Part shown: positions 8,354-16,280 of the stretch, one piece after another
How the letters are laid out: each line of letters opens with the position of its first letter
Position numbering within the stretch: the first letter of the stretch is position 1
NCBI RefSeq assembly: GCF_049673105.1
Contig: NZ_JBATXG010000022.1
Location: 1 to 64,000 of the forward strand
Length of the DNA stretch: 64,000 nucleotides
DNA from: Castellaniella sp049673105
GTDB lineage: Bacteria; Pseudomonadota; Gammaproteobacteria; Burkholderiales; Burkholderiaceae_B
Direction of reading: 5' to 3'
Program-made: the position numbers and the translations under genes
Notes under the pieces: model-generated
Told to the model about the DNA's origin: nothing
Seen by the model: only the letters and a program-made list of their open reading frames with translations
Database searches by the model: none

Positions 8354-9109
8354 TTATTTCCTGTCCTGTGCCGGTGCCTGCTGTCCGACAAACTCGCGCC
8401 ATGACACTGCCCGCCCGCCAATCAATTCCCGCCCTTGTCGCCCGCAGTGGGCCACCAGGTCCAAAGCGGTTACATAGGGGGTAAAGGCACCATGCTGTTG
8501 CGGATACGGCGCGCATCCGTATTCGATATAGGACACGCCCATGCCCCTCGCCTCGAATTGCTCATGATCCAGGTAATGACGCGCACCGTGGCCAGTCAAA
8601 TACTGTTTAGCCTGCTCTGCCGCGCACAGATCAATCAGGCGCTGCGTACCATGCCCCTCGATCGAGCCCTCCGAGGATCGCAGAAACTCGCACGCTGACT
8701 CAAGCTCGAAATATTGCACCAACGCCAATGTGCTGGCCATCGACAGCTCGGCCAAATTCGCCACCGGCTTGGCAAAGACGTCAGCCATCACCGTGATGGC
8801 ATCATCCAGAAAAGGCGCTCTCGCATAGGCCTGCCGAAAGGCGTCCAGATGACTGCGGCGCCAATCCACGCGCTCGTCGATCTGTGTCTCGCTGATCAAT
8901 TGTCCCCGGTGCTGGTCTCGCAACGGCACCGTCATCCAACGGATGCCGCCCGCAGTTTTGATCTGAACCCGATTGAAAAATCCCCGTGCAAATTGCACGT
9001 CGTCGTAGAACACAAAAGCATCGGCCAAGCGGACCTGCTCCAATTGCCCCACCCAAGGAAAATACATAGGCTGAGAGACGACCACCGTTCGGCCCAGGGA
9101 CTCGCGCAT
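8354..9109 (-). CDS. WbqC-like family protein
   Basis: 251 residues with the typical opening SQPMYFPWVGQLEQ and FYDDVQF and the later VPLRDQHRGQLISE pattern of the WbqC-like family. Members occur in O-antigen and other polysaccharide clusters; their reaction is poorly defined, and some are thought to act as acyl or aminoacyl transferases on aminosugars. The start at 9109 abuts the stop codon of the aminotransferase gene with no base between them, which suggests translational coupling. Its place directly after an aminotransferase fits a role in modifying the new amine, but this is inference. Confidence 0.82.
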   Translation of the reverse strand: MRESLGRTVVVSQPMYFPWVGQLEQVRLADAFVFYDDVQFARGFFNRVQIKTAGGIRWMTVPLRDQHRGQLISETQIDERVDWRRSHLDAFRQAYARAPFLDDAITVMADVFAKPVANLAELSMASTLALVQYFELESACEFLRSSEGSIEGHGTQRLIDLCAAEQAKQYLTGHGARHYLDHEQFEARGMGVSYIEYGCAPYPQQHGAFTPYVTALDLVAHCGRQGRELIGGRAVSWREFVGQQAPAQDRK

Positions 9110-10225
9110 CTATGCTCCCTCGCCCACGCAGGCGCGGATCACGCGGCAGACGCGCGCCTGCTCGCTCGCATCCATCTCATGATAGCTAGGCAAATTGATC
9201 GCCCGCCCCGGAATCGACCAGGCATTGACGTTGTCGCGCACCGGCGTGAACATGGTCATGCCCGACAAGGGCCAGAAAAACACGCGCGCATCCACGTTCT
9301 CGGCGGTCAGGGCCGCCTGTAGCTTTTCTCGCGTCACCCCGGTGCGTGCGTCGAACACCACCGTCGGCATCCAGGCGCCATTGATCGTGCCAGGGTGCTC
9401 GGGATTCATGGATACCCCATCCATGTCGGACAAGGCATCCCGGTAGGCCGCCAGGATATCCCGCTTGCGTTCGATCAGCGCATCAATGCGCTCCATCTGC
9501 GCGCAACCGATCGCCGCCTGGATGTTGGACAATTTGTATTTGTACCCCACCGCATCCGGCCAGAACTGCTTCGTCTGCCCCCGGGCGCGACCATGATTGC
9601 TCAAGGTCAGGACCCGTTCGTACAACACAGCATCCTGGGTGACGAACATGCCCCCTTCGCCGGTCGTCATGGTCTTGGAACCATGAAACGAGAACGAAGC
9701 AAAAGCCCCCATCGTCCCCGCCCGCTTGCCGCGATAGACCGAGCCGATCGCCTCGGCGGCATCCTCGATGACGGGAATGCCGTGACGCGCGCCGATGGCC
9801 AACAGCGCATCCATGTCGCACAGATTGCCATAAAGATGCACCGCTACGATGGCCTTCGTGCGCGGCGTGATGGCTGCCTCGACTCTGGCGGGATCCAGGC
9901 ACCAGGTATCGGGCAAAATATCCACGAAGACCGGGGTCGCGCCCAAATGCACGATCGGCGAAACGGTGGCAATCCAGTTGGTGTCGGCCAGAATGACCTC
10001 GTCGCCCGGCCCGATCCCCAGCGCCGCCATGCCCAGGTGCAAGGCGCCTGTGCAGCTCGACGTGGCGATGGCATGCTCGGCGCCCAGATGCGCCTTGAAC
10101 GCCTGTTCGAAGCGCCCAATGTATTCATAGCAGCGATCCCCCCAACCATTGGCGGCGGCATCCGTGGCGTAGCGCACCTCCAGCTCGGTGATCGATGGCT
10201 TGGTGTAGTGGATACGGGATTTCAC
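9110..10225 (-). CDS. DegT/DnrJ/EryC1/StrS sugar aminotransferase
   Basis: 371 residues from the GTG at 10225 (GTGA overlap with the upstream stop). Fold-type I PLP enzyme: the EDAAEA motif near 154-159 contains the aspartate that contacts the PLP ring nitrogen, and SFHGSKTMTTGEGG contains the Schiff-base lysine K184. The family transfers an amino group, usually from glutamate, to a keto group of a nucleotide sugar. The intact lysine separates it from the RfbH/ColD dehydratases, which have histidine there and commonly follow RfbF and RfbG. It therefore most likely makes a 4-amino (or 3-amino) deoxysugar, similar to perosamine synthases. The nucleotide carrier is inferred from the neighbouring rfbF and rfbG. 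Confidence 0.88.
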   Translation of the reverse strand: MKSRIHYTKPSITELEVRYATDAAANGWGDRCYEYIGRFEQAFKAHLGAEHAIATSSCTGALHLGMAALGIGPGDEVILADTNWIATVSPIVHLGATPVFVDILPDTWCLDPARVEAAITPRTKAIVAVHLYGNLCDMDALLAIGARHGIPVIEDAAEAIGSVYRGKRAGTMGAFASFSFHGSKTMTTGEGGMFVTQDAVLYERVLTLSNHGRARGQTKQFWPDAVGYKYKLSNIQAAIGCAQMERIDALIERKRDILAAYRDALSDMDGVSMNPEHPGTINGAWMPTVVFDARTGVTREKLQAALTAENVDARVFFWPLSGMTMFTPVRDNVNAWSIPGRAINLPSYHEMDASEQARVCRVIRACVGEGA

Positions 10226-11445
10226 AGGACCTCCAACTGCGGCACCGCCGTCACGAATTTCGTCCCCTGGACAGCCAGCGCCTTGTTCTGCTCCCGGACC
10301 TCCGGCGCAATATTCCACGGCAGGATCAGCACATAGTCGGGCCGCTGTTCAGCCAACGCCTGCGGCGCCAGGATCGGGATGTGGCTGCCCGGCAGGTACT
10401 TGCCCTGCTTGGCCGGCGCCGCATCGCACACGAACGGCAGCAGGTCGGGTTTCACACCCGCATAGTTCAGCAAGGTATTGCCCTTGGCCGCCGCGCCGTA
10501 GGCCGCCACGGTCTTGCCCAGTCGCTTTTGCTCCAGCAAGAAAGCCAGCAGTTCGTTCTTGACCCGGTCGGCGCGTGCCTGAAAGGCCTGATAGGTAGCC
10601 AGATCCAGCAAACCACCTTCTACTTCCGACTGCAATACGCGCTCGACTGCGGGTTGTTGCTCGAAGGCGGCGGCGGCATGGCAGCCATACACTCGCACAC
10701 TGCCGCCGTGCGTGGGGAGTTCTTCTATGTCGTAGATGCGCAAGCCCGCTGCATTGAAAATACGCTGCACGGCATGAATCGACAGGTACGAAAAATGTTC
10801 GTGATAGACCGTGTCGAACTGATTGTTCTGAATCAGGCGCAACAGGTGCGGGAATTCCAGCGTGATCGTGCCCCCGGGTTTCAGGACGGCGGCCAGGCCG
10901 CGCGTGAAATCGTTGATGTCAGGCACATGCGCATAGACGTTGTTGCCGGCAATCAGGTCAGCCTGGCGACCTTCATCGGCCAGCCGACGGGCCAGCGCCT
11001 CGCCGAAGAACTCGCGCAGCACCGGCACGCCGATCGCCTCGGCGGCGGCGGCCGTGCTGGCCGTGGGCTCGATGCCCAGGCAGGGAATGCCGGCAGCCAC
11101 GAAATTCTTCAGCAGGTAGCCATCGTTAGCGGCCACTTCGATCACAAAGTTTTTATCGTTCAGGCCCAGACGCTGCATCATCATTTGCGCGTAGCGCTGC
11201 GCATGCGCAAGCCACCCGCTGGACGTACTGGAAAAATAGGCATAGTCCGGGCTGAACAAGGCGTCGGCCTGGGCGTAGTCTTCGGTCTGCACCAGCCAGC
11301 ACTGCTCGCAGACACGGATTTTCAGCGGAAACCAGGTTTCGGGCCGATTGAGCTCATCGGCTTTGAGATAGGCGTTGGAAGGCGGCGCAAAGCCCAGATC
11401 CAGAAACGTATGGCGCAACGCGGCGCCGCAGTGACGGCAATTCAT
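10222..11445 (-). CDS. Zinc-finger nucleotide-sugar C-methyltransferase
   Basis: 407 residues in the three-part layout of TylC3/TcaB9/EvaC-type enzymes. It has an N-terminal zinc-binding domain with C3, C6, C46 and C49; a SAM-binding core with EVAANDGYLL at 103-112; and a C-terminal domain (KNELLAFLLEQKRLGKTVAAYGAAAKGNTLLN region). The YHEHFSY motif at 214-220 carries the His and Tyr used as catalytic residues in TcaB9. These enzymes put a methyl group on the carbon beside a 4-keto group, usually C3. The gene overlaps both neighbours by four bases. With RfbG providing a CDP-4-keto-6-deoxyglucose, a 3-C-methyl branched sugar is the natural prediction. Confidence 0.9.
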   Translation of the reverse strand: MNCRHCGAALRHTFLDLGFAPPSNAYLKADELNRPETWFPLKIRVCEQCWLVQTEDYAQADALFSPDYAYFSSTSSGWLAHAQRYAQMMMQRLGLNDKNFVIEVAANDGYLLKNFVAAGIPCLGIEPTASTAAAAEAIGVPVLREFFGEALARRLADEGRQADLIAGNNVYAHVPDINDFTRGLAAVLKPGGTITLEFPHLLRLIQNNQFDTVYHEHFSYLSIHAVQRIFNAAGLRIYDIEELPTHGGSVRVYGCHAAAAFEQQPAVERVLQSEVEGGLLDLATYQAFQARADRVKNELLAFLLEQKRLGKTVAAYGAAAKGNTLLNYAGVKPDLLPFVCDAAPAKQGKYLPGSHIPILAPQALAEQRPDYVLILPWNIAPEVREQNKALAVQGTKFVTAVPQLEVL

Positions 11446-12008
11446 GAATTCAAATCCAGTCCAACAAAGTCCGGGGTCAACCTGGGATGCTGCAGATCGC
11501 GCCCGGACTGCAAGGCAATGGGCAAGGGCCAGTTGATCGCCAGCATCGGGTCGGCGGCCAACAGGCCATCCTCAGCCTGAGCCGTATAGGGGGTTGTGTG
11601 CAGGTACAGCAACTCGCAATCGTCCGTCAGCGCCTGAAAGCCATGCGCAAAGCCTTCCGGGATCAAGAGCGCCTGGCCATTATCGGCAGAGAGTTCGGCG
11701 GCGCGCCATTGCAAAAAAGTAGGCGACCCGGCGCGCAAATCCAGGCCCACATCCCATACCGCGCCGCGCAGGCAGCTCACCAGCTTCATCTCGGCATGCG
11801 GCGGATGCTGAAAATGCATGCCGCGCACCGTGCCGCGCGCCTGCGTCCAGGTGTGATTGATCTGGGCGACAGGTTTGTGCCAGCCGGCGGACGCCAGTTC
11901 CTCGGCGCAGAACAGTCGCGACAAGAATCCTCGTTCGTCGCCCAGGCGTTGGCGCTGGACAATACGCAAGCCTTCGATGCCGGTCTCTCTGATCGTCAAG
12001 CGGCTCAT
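11442..12008 (-). CDS. RmlC-family 3,5-epimerase acting in the CDP-sugar pathway
   Basis: 188 residues, cupin fold of the dTDP-4-dehydrorhamnose 3,5-epimerase family. The catalytic histidine is recognisable in GTVRGMHFQ (H65), and a tyrosine is at the expected place in LHTTPY (Y141). It is clearly divergent from the canonical RmlC encoded at 18829-19365 (GVLRGLHFQ, YKCTDYY). ATGA overlaps join it to the C-methyltransferase and to rfbG. I infer that it epimerises C3 and/or C5 of the 4-keto sugar before or after C-methylation, perhaps with only one of the two epimerisations as in EvaD-like enzymes. Confidence 0.85.
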   Translation of the reverse strand: MSRLTIRETGIEGLRIVQRQRLGDERGFLSRLFCAEELASAGWHKPVAQINHTWTQARGTVRGMHFQHPPHAEMKLVSCLRGAVWDVGLDLRAGSPTFLQWRAAELSADNGQALLIPEGFAHGFQALTDDCELLYLHTTPYTAQAEDGLLAADPMLAINWPLPIALQSGRDLQHPRLTPDFVGLDLNS

Positions 12009-13081
12009 GACGCGATGCCCGTCGATTCAAAGGCCACGATATCCGCCTCGCACAAGGCGCGGGCATCCGTGCCGTCCTGCTGCTGGCGGTACCAGGCCAT
12101 CGTCCGCATGATGGCGTCCTGCAAGCCCCAACGCGGCTGCACACCCAAGACGGTGCGTGCCTGGGCGATTTCCAGCGCCAGCCAAGCAGCCTCGTGCGGC
12201 CCCTCGGTGCCGTCGCCCCACTGGATATCGCCACTGCCATAGGCCTGACGCGCCCATTCAACCACCTGCCGCACGGTGGCGGCCTCGTGCGTATGCGGGC
12301 CGAAGTTATAGGCGCCCGCCACTGCGGGGGTGGCGCACAGGCATTCGGCCAGGCGCAGATAGGCGCTGATGGGTTCCAGCACATGCTGCCAGGGCCGGAT
12401 CGCCTGCGGACGGCGAATCGGCAAGGCCTGCTCAGCCTGCCAAGCCCGCACGGCATCAGGGATCAGGCGGTCCGCCGCCCAATCGCCCCCGCCAATCACA
12501 TTGCCCGCGCGCGCCGCGGCCACCGCCACGCCCTGCTCCGCCAGAAAAGCATCGCGGTAGCTGGCAATCACCAGTTCGCTGGCCGCCTTGCTGGCGCTGT
12601 AGGGGTCATGCCCGCCCAGCGCATCGTCCTCGCGATACGGGTAGGCGCGTTCCAGATTGCGATAGACCTTGTCGGTCGTCACCATCACAGCAGCCCGCAC
12701 ACTTCCTAGGCCACGCAAGGCATCGAGGACATGCGCGGTCCCCATGACGTTGGTCGAGTAGGTCGACAGCGGGTCCGCGTAGCCGGCCCGCACCAAGGCC
12801 TGTGCGGCCAGGTGAAAGACGATTTCAGGCTCCGCTCGGCGTATCCGATCTGCCACAGCCTGCGCGTCGCGAATATCGACGAAATGGGAATCGCACATCT
12901 CGCCCACCCGCGCCAGCGTGTACAGGTTCGGTTCGCCAGACGGCGGCAGGGCCATGCCTGTCACCTGCGCGCCCAAGCGGTGCAGCCATAAGGCCAGCCA
13001 ACTGCCTTTGAACCCCGTATGGCCCGTCAGCACCACGCGCCGCCCCCGCCAGAAGGCAGGGTCAGGCGTGCTGGCCGCCAT
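12005..13081 (-). CDS. rfbG: CDP-glucose 4,6-dehydratase
   Basis: 358 residues from the ATG at 13081; an in-frame ATG at 13108 is also possible but would overlap rfbF. The NAD-binding motif TGHTGFKGSW (19-28), TTDK (135-138), the YSASK catalytic pair Y161/K165 and the RfbG-typical GNVIGGGDWAADRLIPD stretch identify the enzyme. It oxidises C4, removes water between C5 and C6, and re-reduces C6 to give CDP-4-keto-6-deoxy-D-glucose in the cytoplasm. It lies directly after rfbF and overlaps the RmlC-like gene by four bases. No rfbH homologue follows, so the usual 3,6-dideoxyhexose branch seems not to be taken. Confidence 0.95.
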   Translation of the reverse strand: MAASTPDPAFWRGRRVVLTGHTGFKGSWLALWLHRLGAQVTGMALPPSGEPNLYTLARVGEMCDSHFVDIRDAQAVADRIRRAEPEIVFHLAAQALVRAGYADPLSTYSTNVMGTAHVLDALRGLGSVRAAVMVTTDKVYRNLERAYPYREDDALGGHDPYSASKAASELVIASYRDAFLAEQGVAVAAARAGNVIGGGDWAADRLIPDAVRAWQAEQALPIRRPQAIRPWQHVLEPISAYLRLAECLCATPAVAGAYNFGPHTHEAATVRQVVEWARQAYGSGDIQWGDGTEGPHEAAWLALEIAQARTVLGVQPRWGLQDAIMRTMAWYRQQQDGTDARALCEADIVAFESTGIAS

Positions 13082-13089
13082 GGCGTGCG

Positions 13090-13863
13090 CTATGCCCAGG
13101 TCTTCCATGGCGCCTTGCCCGACTCCCAAAGATCTTCCAGCAGGTTCTTTTCCCGCAAAGTATCCATAGGCTGCCAAAAGCCATTGTGTTCAAACGCCAT
13201 CAGCTGGCCGTCACGCGCCAGCGACGTCAGTGGCTCGCCTTCCCAACTGATCTGATCTCCCTGGACGCGATCCAGGCATTTGGGTGACAGCACGAAAAAT
13301 CCGCCATTGATCAACCCGCCGTCCCCACGGGGTTTTTCCGTAAAACCCGCCACCTGATCGCCATCGCGCTTGAGCGCACCATAACGCCCCGGTGGCTGCA
13401 CTGCCGTCACCGTCGCCAGGCGGCCATGCTGCTGGTGAAAGCGGATCGACGCGCCAATATCCACATCGCTGACGCCATCCCCGTAGGTAAAGCAAAAGGC
13501 TTCGTCATCTTTGACGTAGTCGCGCACCCGCTTCAAACGACCCCCCGTGAGCGTGTCCTCGCCCGTGTCCACCAGCGTCACCCGCCAAGGTTCAGCATGC
13601 TGATGGTGGACTTCCATCCGGTTGGTGCTCATGTCGAAGGTCACGTCCGACATGTGCAGGAAATAGTTGGCGAAGTATTCCTTGATCACATAGCCCTTGT
13701 AGCCGCAGCAGATCACAAAGTCGTGAATGCCATGATGCGAGTACATCTTCAGGATATGCCAAAGGATGGGTTTGCCGCCGATCTCGATCATGGGCTTGGG
13801 CTTGAGGTGCGTTTCCTCGGAAATGCGGGTGCCCAGCCCCCCGGCCAGGATGACGGCTTTCAC
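13090..13863 (-). CDS. rfbF: Glucose-1-phosphate cytidylyltransferase
   Basis: 257 residues, full length for the family. The N-terminus MKAVILAGGLGTR with PKPMIEIGGKPILWHI is the nucleotide-binding loop of sugar-1-phosphate nucleotidyltransferases, and the run HHGIHDFVICCGYKG and the WQPMDTLREKN end are RfbF-specific. It makes CDP-glucose from CTP and glucose-1-phosphate, the entry step of the cluster. The start is GTG at 13863 with AAGGA eight bases upstream. It is the first gene of the ten-gene minus-strand operon, with its promoter expected in 13864-14061. Confidence 0.95.
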   Translation of the reverse strand: MKAVILAGGLGTRISEETHLKPKPMIEIGGKPILWHILKMYSHHGIHDFVICCGYKGYVIKEYFANYFLHMSDVTFDMSTNRMEVHHQHAEPWRVTLVDTGEDTLTGGRLKRVRDYVKDDEAFCFTYGDGVSDVDIGASIRFHQQHGRLATVTAVQPPGRYGALKRDGDQVAGFTEKPRGDGGLINGGFFVLSPKCLDRVQGDQISWEGEPLTSLARDGQLMAFEHNGFWQPMDTLREKNLLEDLWESGKAPWKTWA

Positions 13864-14061
13864 GATGAATTCCTTTGATATTACGGTGGCTTAGTGTGCT
13901 TACGGCTTGTGGCGGTGGAGTTTTAGCGCTGTGCTGATTAGCTCCTTAGGCTACTTGGTGAAGTATAGGGGCTGGGAGGCGCGTGGAATTGAGGGAATAG
14001 GTAGGGAAAGCAGGGTTGAGAGCGAGCTTTGTGTTTTGTTACACAAATGGTCGACAAGGAT
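13864..14061. other. Intergenic region upstream of rfbF
   Basis: 198 bases between rfbF and the toxin gene, both on the minus strand. Apart from the AAGGA ribosome-binding site of rfbF I see no clear promoter hexamers, hairpin terminator or open frame with recognisable similarity. It should hold the promoter of the sugar operon unless transcription reads through from the toxin-antitoxin pair. Confidence 0.4.
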
Positions 14062-14382
14062 TCAGCGGTTCAACAACCGCCTTGACAACAACGTTCGCAA
14101 ATCCTTGCGTGTATCACAAACGATGTGAATATAAAGCACCCCGCCTTGCACTTCGTAGATGACGCGATTCATGCCCGAGAGCACTTGCCGGTACTGGGAG
14201 AGTCCCAATTCAGTCAGTTCAGGCGGAACATGGCCGCCAAGCGGAAAGGCCGCCATATTACGGATTGCGACCTGGATGCCCGCGTAGGTCTCTTGCCACG
14301 TAGTCTTGCCAAAGGTTTTGGTCACATACTGGCGCAATTCCCTGATGTCGGCCTGAGCCTCGCCAAGCAATACCGCTTTCAC
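14062..14382 (-). CDS. RelE/ParE-family toxin
   Basis: 106 residues from a GTG start that overlaps the antitoxin stop as GTGA. The pattern ADIRELRQYVTKTFGKTTWQET followed by GLSQYRQVLSGMNRVIYEV and YIHIVCDTRKDLRTLL is that of the RelE/ParE superfamily. Members are either ribosome-dependent mRNA interferases (RelE) or gyrase inhibitors (ParE); the sequence does not clearly decide which. The small basic protein is expected to bind the antitoxin encoded just upstream. The pair sits at the outer edge of the sugar cluster, a position typical for addiction modules that stabilise accessory DNA. Confidence 0.85.
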   Translation of the reverse strand: MKAVLLGEAQADIRELRQYVTKTFGKTTWQETYAGIQVAIRNMAAFPLGGHVPPELTELGLSQYRQVLSGMNRVIYEVQGGVLYIHIVCDTRKDLRTLLSRRLLNR

Positions 14383-14651
14383 GTCAAGTCTTCCTTGTCC
14401 AGTTCGGCCAAGAACTCTTCCGCATCACGGTAGTGACCCTGCTCGATGTCTCGCTGCCCCATCGCCAGCATTTTCAGAAGCGCCAGGGTCTGCTCTTTCT
14501 GTTCATAGCTGCTCACATCCATGACGACCAGGCGGGCCTCGCCGTTCTGAGTAATGAGCATGGGTTCACCGGTTTCTGTAATGTCTTTGGCGATTTCGGC
14601 TGCATGGCCTTTCAAGTAACTGATGGGCCTGACGTGGGTGGCTAGTTTCAT
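14379..14651 (-). CDS. Phd/YefM-family antitoxin
   Basis: 90 residues from the ATG at 14651 (MKLATHVRPISYLKGH), which has AAGGA at good spacing. The N-terminal half with ITETGEPMLITQNGEARLVVMD is the Phd/YefM DNA-binding fold; the acidic C-terminal tail (EEFLAELDKEDLT) is the likely toxin-binding, protease-sensitive region. As in known pairs it precedes the toxin, overlaps it by four bases and should repress its own promoter, which would lie in the 170 bases shared with the divergent dbpA gene. Confidence 0.88.
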   Translation of the reverse strand: MKLATHVRPISYLKGHAAEIAKDITETGEPMLITQNGEARLVVMDVSSYEQKEQTLALLKMLAMGQRDIEQGHYRDAEEFLAELDKEDLT

Positions 14652-14821
14652 GGCAAATCCTTGATGATCCGTGCAGTGGGGAATAATAAGGACTGAATTT
14701 ATCCCAATAGCCGATTCTCCGCAAGGCTGTGCCCTGGCTACGGGCAATCAGTCACCCGAACGCCACTCGATCTGGCATAAACCGGTAGACTGCCCCCATC
14801 GGTTCTCCTCCAAGCCCTATC

Positions 14822-16204
14822 GTGACCACACACACCTTCTCCACCCTGCCCCTTTCCCCCGCCCAGCTCGATAACCTGGCGCAGATGGGGTATGCCACCA
14901 TGACGCCGATCCAGGCGCAAAGCCTGCCTATCATCCTGGATGGCCGCGATCTGATTGCGCAGGCCAAGACCGGTAGCGGCAAGACGGCGGCGTTCGGCCT
15001 GGGCATTCTGCACCGTCTGGACCCCGCGCGGTGGGCGCCGCAGGCGCTGGTCGTCTGCCCGACCCGCGAACTGTCTGAACAGGTCGCCGTCGAACTGCGG
15101 CGCCTGGCGCGCGCCGCTGGCAACGTCAAGGTGCTGACCCTGACGGGCGGCGCCTCTGCACGCCCCCAGAATGAATCGCTGGCGCATGGCGCCCACATCA
15201 TCGTCGGCACACCGGGCCGCCTGCTGGATCACCTGGCGCGACAGACATTGGATCTGTCCGCCGTGCACACGCTGGTGCTGGACGAGGCAGACCGCATGGT
15301 GGACATGGGGTTTTTCGCGGACGTGATCGAGATCGCCCACGCCTGCCCGACCCAACGCCAGACGCTGCTGTTTTCCGCCACCTACCCGGACAGCATCCGC
15401 GACGACGTCGACCACCTGGTGATCAACCCGGAATTTGTCAAAGTCGATGCAGTGCATACCCAGGCGCAGATCGAACAGCACTTTTACGATATCGGCACGA
15501 CGGATCGCGCCAGCGCGACCGCGATGCTGCTGCGCCATTTTCAGCCGGAATCGGCGCTGGTTTTCTGCAACACAAAAGCCGCCTGCGCGGATCTGGCTGC
15601 CCACCTGCAACAGGCAGGATTCAGCGCGTTGGCGCTGCATGGCGACATGGATCAGCGCGACCGCGACGATGTGCTGGTGCAGTTCTCGAACCACAGCAGC
15701 AATATTCTGGTGGCGACGGACGTGGCCGCGCGCGGGCTGGATATTCCGTCGCTGCCGATGGTGATCAACGTCGAACTGGCCCGCGATCCCCAGGTGCACA
15801 CGCACCGGGTGGGCCGCACGGGCCGGATGCAGGAATCGGGGCTGGCGCTCAGCCTATGCGCCCCGGACGAGCAATACGTGGCGTCGCGCATCGCGCAGCA
15901 GCTTGAACAGCTCCTGGAACTGGAACCGCTGCCCCGCCAGAAATCCACAGGTGGACGGCCTGCCCAGGCCCCGATGGTGACGCTGCTGGTGCTAGGCGGT
16001 AAAAAGGCCAAGCTGCGTCCGGGCGACCTGCTGGGCGCCCTGACCGGAGACGGCGGGTTGACACGCGACCAGGTCGGCAAGATCCACATCACGGATCAGG
16101 TGTCCTATGTGGCGCTTAGCCGCGCTATTGCGCACCGGGCCTTTCCGCATCTGAACAACATTCTGATAAAGGGCAAAAAGCAGCGCATGAAGCTGCTGTC
16201 GTGA
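14822..16204 (+). CDS. dbpA: DEAD-box RNA helicase DbpA
   Basis: 460 residues from a GTG start; there is no strong ribosome-binding site, so the start is uncertain by a few codons. It has AKTGSGKT (48-55), PTRELSEQ, DEAD (154-157), SAT (185-187), VATDVAARGLD and HRVGRTGR in order. The C-terminal domain contains GGKKAKLRPGDLLGALTG and GKI, as in E. coli DbpA, where it binds hairpin 92 of 23S rRNA. The enzyme is an ATP-dependent helicase in late 50S ribosome assembly. It is divergent from the toxin-antitoxin pair and followed by an acyltransferase gene 76 bases on. Confidence 0.93.
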   Translation: MTTHTFSTLPLSPAQLDNLAQMGYATMTPIQAQSLPIILDGRDLIAQAKTGSGKTAAFGLGILHRLDPARWAPQALVVCPTRELSEQVAVELRRLARAAGNVKVLTLTGGASARPQNESLAHGAHIIVGTPGRLLDHLARQTLDLSAVHTLVLDEADRMVDMGFFADVIEIAHACPTQRQTLLFSATYPDSIRDDVDHLVINPEFVKVDAVHTQAQIEQHFYDIGTTDRASATAMLLRHFQPESALVFCNTKAACADLAAHLQQAGFSALALHGDMDQRDRDDVLVQFSNHSSNILVATDVAARGLDIPSLPMVINVELARDPQVHTHRVGRTGRMQESGLALSLCAPDEQYVASRIAQQLEQLLELEPLPRQKSTGGRPAQAPMVTLLVLGGKKAKLRPGDLLGALTGDGGLTRDQVGKIHITDQVSYVALSRAIAHRAFPHLNNILIKGKKQRMKLLS

Positions 16205-16280
16205 CGGGGGACAGGCCCTGGCGTGCTAGCATGGACGTCTTGGCCCGATGTGGGCTTCCTGCTTGGAACCTGCTCACGCC

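Noticed and set aside
9110..10225. Aminotransferase considered as an RfbH/ColD-type 3-dehydratase
   Set aside because: The active site reads SFHGSK with the PLP lysine, whereas RfbH/ColD have histidine there; RfbH iron-sulphur cysteines are not seen either.
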